Assembly (NCBI GenBank): GCA_016709025.1
Contig: JADJEQ010000027.1
Coordinates: 1 to 31,101, forward strand
Reading direction: 5' to 3'
Source: Bacteroidales bacterium
GTDB taxonomy: Bacteria > Bacteroidota > Bacteroidia > Bacteroidales > Lentimicrobiaceae
DNA: 31,101 nt
Both the position numbers and the translations under genes were made by a program. Below the pieces are notes generated by a model that did no database searches, was not told where the DNA came from, and saw only the letters and a program-made list of their open reading frames with translations. This document shows positions 28,054 through 31,101 of the stretch, piece by piece; the stretch's first letter is position 1, and each line of letters begins with the position of its first letter.

Positions 28054-28282
28054 CGAAATAGCCATATTTGGAGTTAAATACTAATGGTATATGATATTAT
28101 GAACAAACTGATATATGCTCCCGTTCACCCAGGGCTGTCCCTTTGCCAGGCAATAAATTGGATCATTTTTGCACAGGCTGATCCTGAGCCGGTTCTCACG
28201 TTACTTATCATGCAACCTACTTCGTTGTTCAGCTTTCCCGGAGAATATTCAGGTGAAACTAGTATGAAATTTAGTAATAAGC

Positions 28283-28310
28283 AAAAAGGGTGTCCATCAT
28301 TCAGGACACC
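28283..28310 (-). terminator. Intrinsic terminator of the NlpE-META gene
   Basis: Perfect stem GGTGTCC / GGACACC with an 8-base loop, followed on the minus strand by CTTTTTG. The 230 bp between it and the kinase stop shows nothing else. Confidence 0.8.
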
Positions 28311-28330
28311 CCGGAAATATAATAACCCAT

Positions 28331-28981
28331 TTATTCACTGATCAGTTCAAACCTTGCCAAAGGCGCCATACGTGCCTTATTCAGCTGAAGGGTTTTACCA
28401 TCGGTGGTATAATTGTCAACGGTTTCAAGAACTTTAAATAATTCCTGTTCGGTAGACATATTGGGGCAGGCCATCATGGTGGAACCCATTTTAGAGAAGG
28501 AGACACGGTTGCCTTCTTTCAATTCATAGGAACCGAAAAAGCTGTTACAGCCCGCATACCCGCTCACCCGGTATCGGCCAGTGCCCCGGTGATGCGTTTT
28601 CCTCCATGTCAAGTTGTATCAGTTTGTTTTCAGCTACCAGGTAACTGTTCGGGGCATTGGTAATTCCTTCGAAACACGGTGCTACCAGCCTCATTCCAGG
28701 TGAATCTGCCATCACTCTCATAAAACTTCATGGTTTTGCCTTTGTACACCGTCGAAATTTTATAGGTAAGGTCTTTGTTTAAGGTGATGGAGGTTGCGAT
28801 GCCCTGACAATCGGCACATGGCACTGTCCCTGCATAAGTTCCCGCCCAGTCGAGTGAAACTGAACTGTTATCGCCGATTATGATTTTTTTTGGCGCCGAT
28901 GGCGCTGATTTTTGTGTTTTGCATCCGGATGCAAGTACCGCTGGTATGGCTGCAGCCAAAATTAAAACGTTTCTTTTTCAT
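28331..28981 (-). CDS. NlpE N-terminal plus META (HslJ-like) lipoprotein, frame-disrupted
   Basis: The ATG at 28981 begins MKKKRF, then after a one-base shift ILAAAIPAVLASGCKTQKS, a lipobox. The NlpE-like domain has SLDWAGTYAGTVPCADCQG with its CxxC, SITLNKDLTYKISTVY, GRFTWNEAGSTVF and, in another frame, NAPNSYLVAENKLIQLDMEG and TGALAD. The META domain then starts late, at YRVSGYAGCNSFFGSYELKE, and ends LNKARMAPLARFELISE. The usual first strand of META (W.L..LNG) is missing at the junction, so about 30 residues seem to be deleted. NlpE senses envelope stress and copper in Enterobacteria; the role in Bacteroidota is not established. Third in a minus-strand cluster. Its 3' half is duplicated at 23963-24175. 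Confidence 0.87.
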
Positions 28982-29014
28982 TTTACTTCAAGTTTAAATT
29001 GCTGAATATTACAA

Positions 29015-29323
29015 TCATGTTTTTGTGTACGAGGGTGATAAAACTGACGGTATCTGCTTAAAAATATAATTACACAACCGATATAAATCATTTCCTGAAA
29101 TCCTGAATGTAGCGATAACTTCCGGCTCCAGTCCAAAAGAACCTTCGTCGGAAGAGGAATAAAAAATCGCAGTTCTCAATTCCAGGTTTGTCGTTTTAAA
29201 ACCCGCGGAGACTGACTCCCACGGCATTGTTAAAAGGATAAATATTTAGCCTGATCTTGCTTTAGATCGTTCAGCCAACAATATAAATGCAGGAATAAAT
29301 AATTTAAGGAGTAATTTTTTCAT
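29015..29323 (-). pseudogene. Small exported protein, unidentified, frame-disrupted
   Basis: The ATG at 29323 is 11 bp after the GH114-like stop and opens MKKLLLKLFIPAFILLAE, a signal-like leader. Other frames give NNAVGVSLRGF, KTTNLELRTAIFYSSS, DEGSFGLEPEVIATFRISGN and DLYRLCNYIF. Alternating polar and hydrophobic residues suggest a small membrane-associated or barrel protein, but the family is not recognised. It sits between the GH114-like and NlpE-META genes. Confidence 0.45.
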
Positions 29324-29333
29324 TTCAGCCGGT

Positions 29334-30299
29334 TTAATATTCAGGGAGAGGTGTTGCAGTGAGTTTATTGAGCAGGCGCAATGTTGATATGTTTTGAAAT
29401 GATTCTGATCCCCAAGGTTGTATGCACGGTTCCATTGCCTGGCTCAACGGCATATTCCACGTTAAATACCGGTTTTCCCATATTTTCCACAGTTGAAGGT
29501 CACTGATCAGCAATTCCGAATCAACTTCATCAACCGGAGTCTCCTTCATTGCCCCCATTGTCAGGATCTCCCGTAGCCATCATACCAGATGTCTTCCTGT
29601 GCAATCGCATCGAACAGGCCGGCATACAGCATCTGTACCCAATTCAGGAGCATTTTTTGCAGGCAGAGAAATCCGGGTTTCCCGCGCGGGCATAACTTAA
29701 CTCAGTTCCCCGATAAATGCCGTCAGTTCCTGTTTATATCTACTCCTTCCTGTGCGCCTTTTCAATTGCGGGGAGGAAAATCACAGATCATCAGCCAGTC
29801 GAGGTAAATACCATCGTAACCATCGTCAATGATCCGCCCGATGTAATGCTTCATAATGGTTTTCCATTCAGGTGACCAGAACTTACACCATAACTGCTAT
29901 TCCATCCGTCAGGGTCAGGATCGAGCAACCATTCCGGATTTCCCGTTTCCCAGCCTGCCTGCCAGTAATAACGGTAGCTCTGCCTGTCCGACATCATGTA
30001 ACAGACAACAATTTTACTTTCACCTCTTGAGTTCCTGCTGTTTCTGATGCGGGCTACATCGGCCGCCGTTGCGATGTCCTTCCGATCCCTTCGGCGCTTT
30101 GCTGATCAATGACCAGTAAATCATAATGAGAATCACACAGTGAATCGATGCTTTCGGGAATATCCAGTGCATCAATCTGATAAGCCCAGAAATCAACCTT
30201 TCCAAGAGGTTTCCGGTATTCAGGACTTCATCATCGCCCCAGTACAACTGATGAACAGGGGAACAATGAATAATAAAATGAGACTGTGTTTATAGTCAT
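29334..30299 (-). pseudogene. GH114-like (TM1410/MJ1477-type) glycosidase lipoprotein, frame-disrupted
   Basis: About 320 codons. Starts near 30299 with HSLILLFIVPLFISC (lipobox), then DFWAYQIDALDIPESIDSLC, SHYDLLVIDQQ, RIRNSR, VKFWSPEW in fragments, DDGYDGIYLDW-type codons around 29800, RQELTAFIGELS, YARAGNPGFLCLQ, VYAGLFDAIAQEDIWYDGYG. The C-terminus is LLISDLQLWKIWENR and STLRLLNKLTATPLPEY. This order fits the endo-alpha-1,4-polygalactosaminidase / TM1410 family TIM barrel, which acts on amino-sugar polymers such as galactosaminogalactan or Pel in characterised members. Frame shifts occur every 60-150 bp. It appears to lead a three-gene minus-strand unit with the small exported protein and NlpE-META. 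Confidence 0.78.
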
Positions 30300-30837
30300 A
30301 AGATCTTCAGATAACCTTTGGGAATGGGTTAGTCAAATTTTCAACTAAATTAACGTCTGTTTTGAATTTAAAGTTGTTTTACACCGAGAATTGCCTGTTA
30401 TCAAACCCTCAGATCTTAAAACAAATATAACTGTCGATTTATTATAATACCTCATTAACAAGTTTTAGAAGATTGATATTCAGGTAATTGAGAATACAGA
30501 TAAAATTATTAATAAATTGACTATCCATCCTTTTAACTCCCAGTTCCGCTTATTTTGCGCGGTCATTGCGTCTATGCCTGACGTCGTGCAAAGTATGCGT
30601 GGTTTGCAAATTTGCGGACTATTGCTTATTACAATATTCCGAATAATTTTTAAAGGCCTATATTCAATGATTTATAGAACTATGAGTTTGAACATTAAAA
30701 AACAGAAAATCAATTCTTTGCGTCTTTGCGTCTCGCGTGATTCTTAAACTTACCGGCTATTGTTATTTCAGATGATAGTATACGGATCTGATAAATTGAA
30801 CCATCTCGAAACCAGGGTTTTGTATTTTCGCGATTCA
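30300..30837. other. Spacer, no supported gene; octamer repeat near its end
   Basis: A/T-rich and without a protein-like frame. At 30716-30738 are CTTTGCGT, CTTTGCGT, CTCGCGT units, another short-word family. No clear TAnnTTTG promoter for the GH114-like gene could be fixed. Confidence 0.5.
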
Positions 30838-31101
30838 ATGAACACGTCCCCGCAATCTATTTTTGCCCCTTTCAGAGAATCACCACGCACATTTTCAAGG
30901 AATGTATATGCAAAAACATTTCACTGGTGTTGATAAGCTATACGCCCTATTACTCAAACTGGAGGCGGTCATCTGTCAGCGGTCAAGATGAAGTCGCTGA
31001 GCAATCAATCGAGATGCAGCATTGAGGTGGTTCCGCAGGTGCTGAGTAAAGATGGATGAGATTCTATGGCTGGCAAAGGTGTGCGAACAACTGGGCTTTA
31101 A
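30838..31101 (+). other. Possible start of a gene running off the window
   Basis: TATTTTCG (30825-30832) is close to a -7 element and is followed by an ATG at 30838 (MNTSPQSIFAPFRES, then TFSRNVYAKTFHWC and a stop). Later frames contain LYALLLKLEAVI and MDEILWLAKVCEQLGF. The pieces could be one frame-broken gene, but I cannot name a family. Confidence 0.2.

Noticed and set aside
23914..28560. Composite transposon bounded by META copies
   Set aside because: No transposase, terminal inverted repeats or target-site duplication are visible; the copies are ordinary gene ends.
1..31101. tRNA or rRNA genes
   Set aside because: No T-arm GGTTCGANTCC with matching acceptor stem and no rRNA-like conserved blocks were seen on either strand; a tRNAscan run would settle it.

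Overview
The window looks like chromosomal DNA from a Bacteroidota (Bacteroidetes) member, probably an environmental or metagenome-derived one. Evidence: repeated -7 elements of the TAnnTTTG type upstream of several starts, a type IX secretion (T9SS) C-terminal tail, several lipoproteins with an SAC/YSC/ISC lipobox, a LytTR regulator paired with a TPR-containing histidine kinase, NlpE/META proteins, and a small GH13 lipoprotein. No rRNA, tRNA, transposase, integrase or CRISPR array was found.

Reading frames are broken throughout. Many proteins recognisable over their full length can only be read by hopping between frames. Conserved motifs survive on both sides of most breaks, which looks more like base-calling or assembly indels than old decay, though true pseudogenes cannot be excluded. 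Damage is worst in 1-13 kb and light in 16-24 kb, where tag, mtnA, the cold-shock gene and the carboxymuconolactone decarboxylase-like gene are intact. Coordinates for broken genes span the whole recognisable gene.

Layout. 1-0.4 kb: unidentified secreted-protein remnant. 1.0-2.4 kb (-): cytochrome c/PQQ-type aldose dehydrogenase. 2.9-7.0 kb (-): very large T9SS-secreted protein with YCF48/BNR-like and FG-GAP/VCBS-like repeats. 7.3-8.7 kb (+): GH53 endo-galactanase with an Ig-like domain. 9.1-12.4 kb (-): VPS10/BNR beta-propeller protein of about 1,090 codons. 12.6-13.4 kb (+): truncated secreted protein. 13.4-13.95 kb (+): UspA. 13.9-15.7 kb (-): YgiQ radical SAM protein. 16.4-17.4 kb (+): RhuM-Fic/Doc protein isolated between repeats. 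18.1-20.0 kb (-): mtnA then tag. 20.2-20.7 kb (-): outer-membrane barrel. 21.2-21.7 kb (-): cold-shock-domain protein. 22.1-23.8 kb (-): AhpD-like protein plus GH13 amylase. 24.0 kb: truncated META-domain copy. 24.3-25.2 kb (-): lipoprotein divergent from a LytTR regulator/TPR-kinase operon at 25.5-28.05 kb (+). 28.3-30.3 kb (-): GH114-like lipoprotein, a small exported protein, and an NlpE-META lipoprotein.

The theme is polysaccharide and cell-surface biology (GH53, GH13, GH114-like, secreted propellers) mixed with housekeeping genes. The most unusual content is intergenic. Spacers are filled with degenerate 7- and 8-nucleotide word arrays, a terminator-like palindrome module in three copies, and a REP-like element with an 80-bp period. 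Another notable point is a pair of 10-bp direct repeats, exactly 20 bp apart, placed just upstream of a good -7 element with no -33 box in front of the LytTR gene. A duplicated META 3' end brackets the two-component block.
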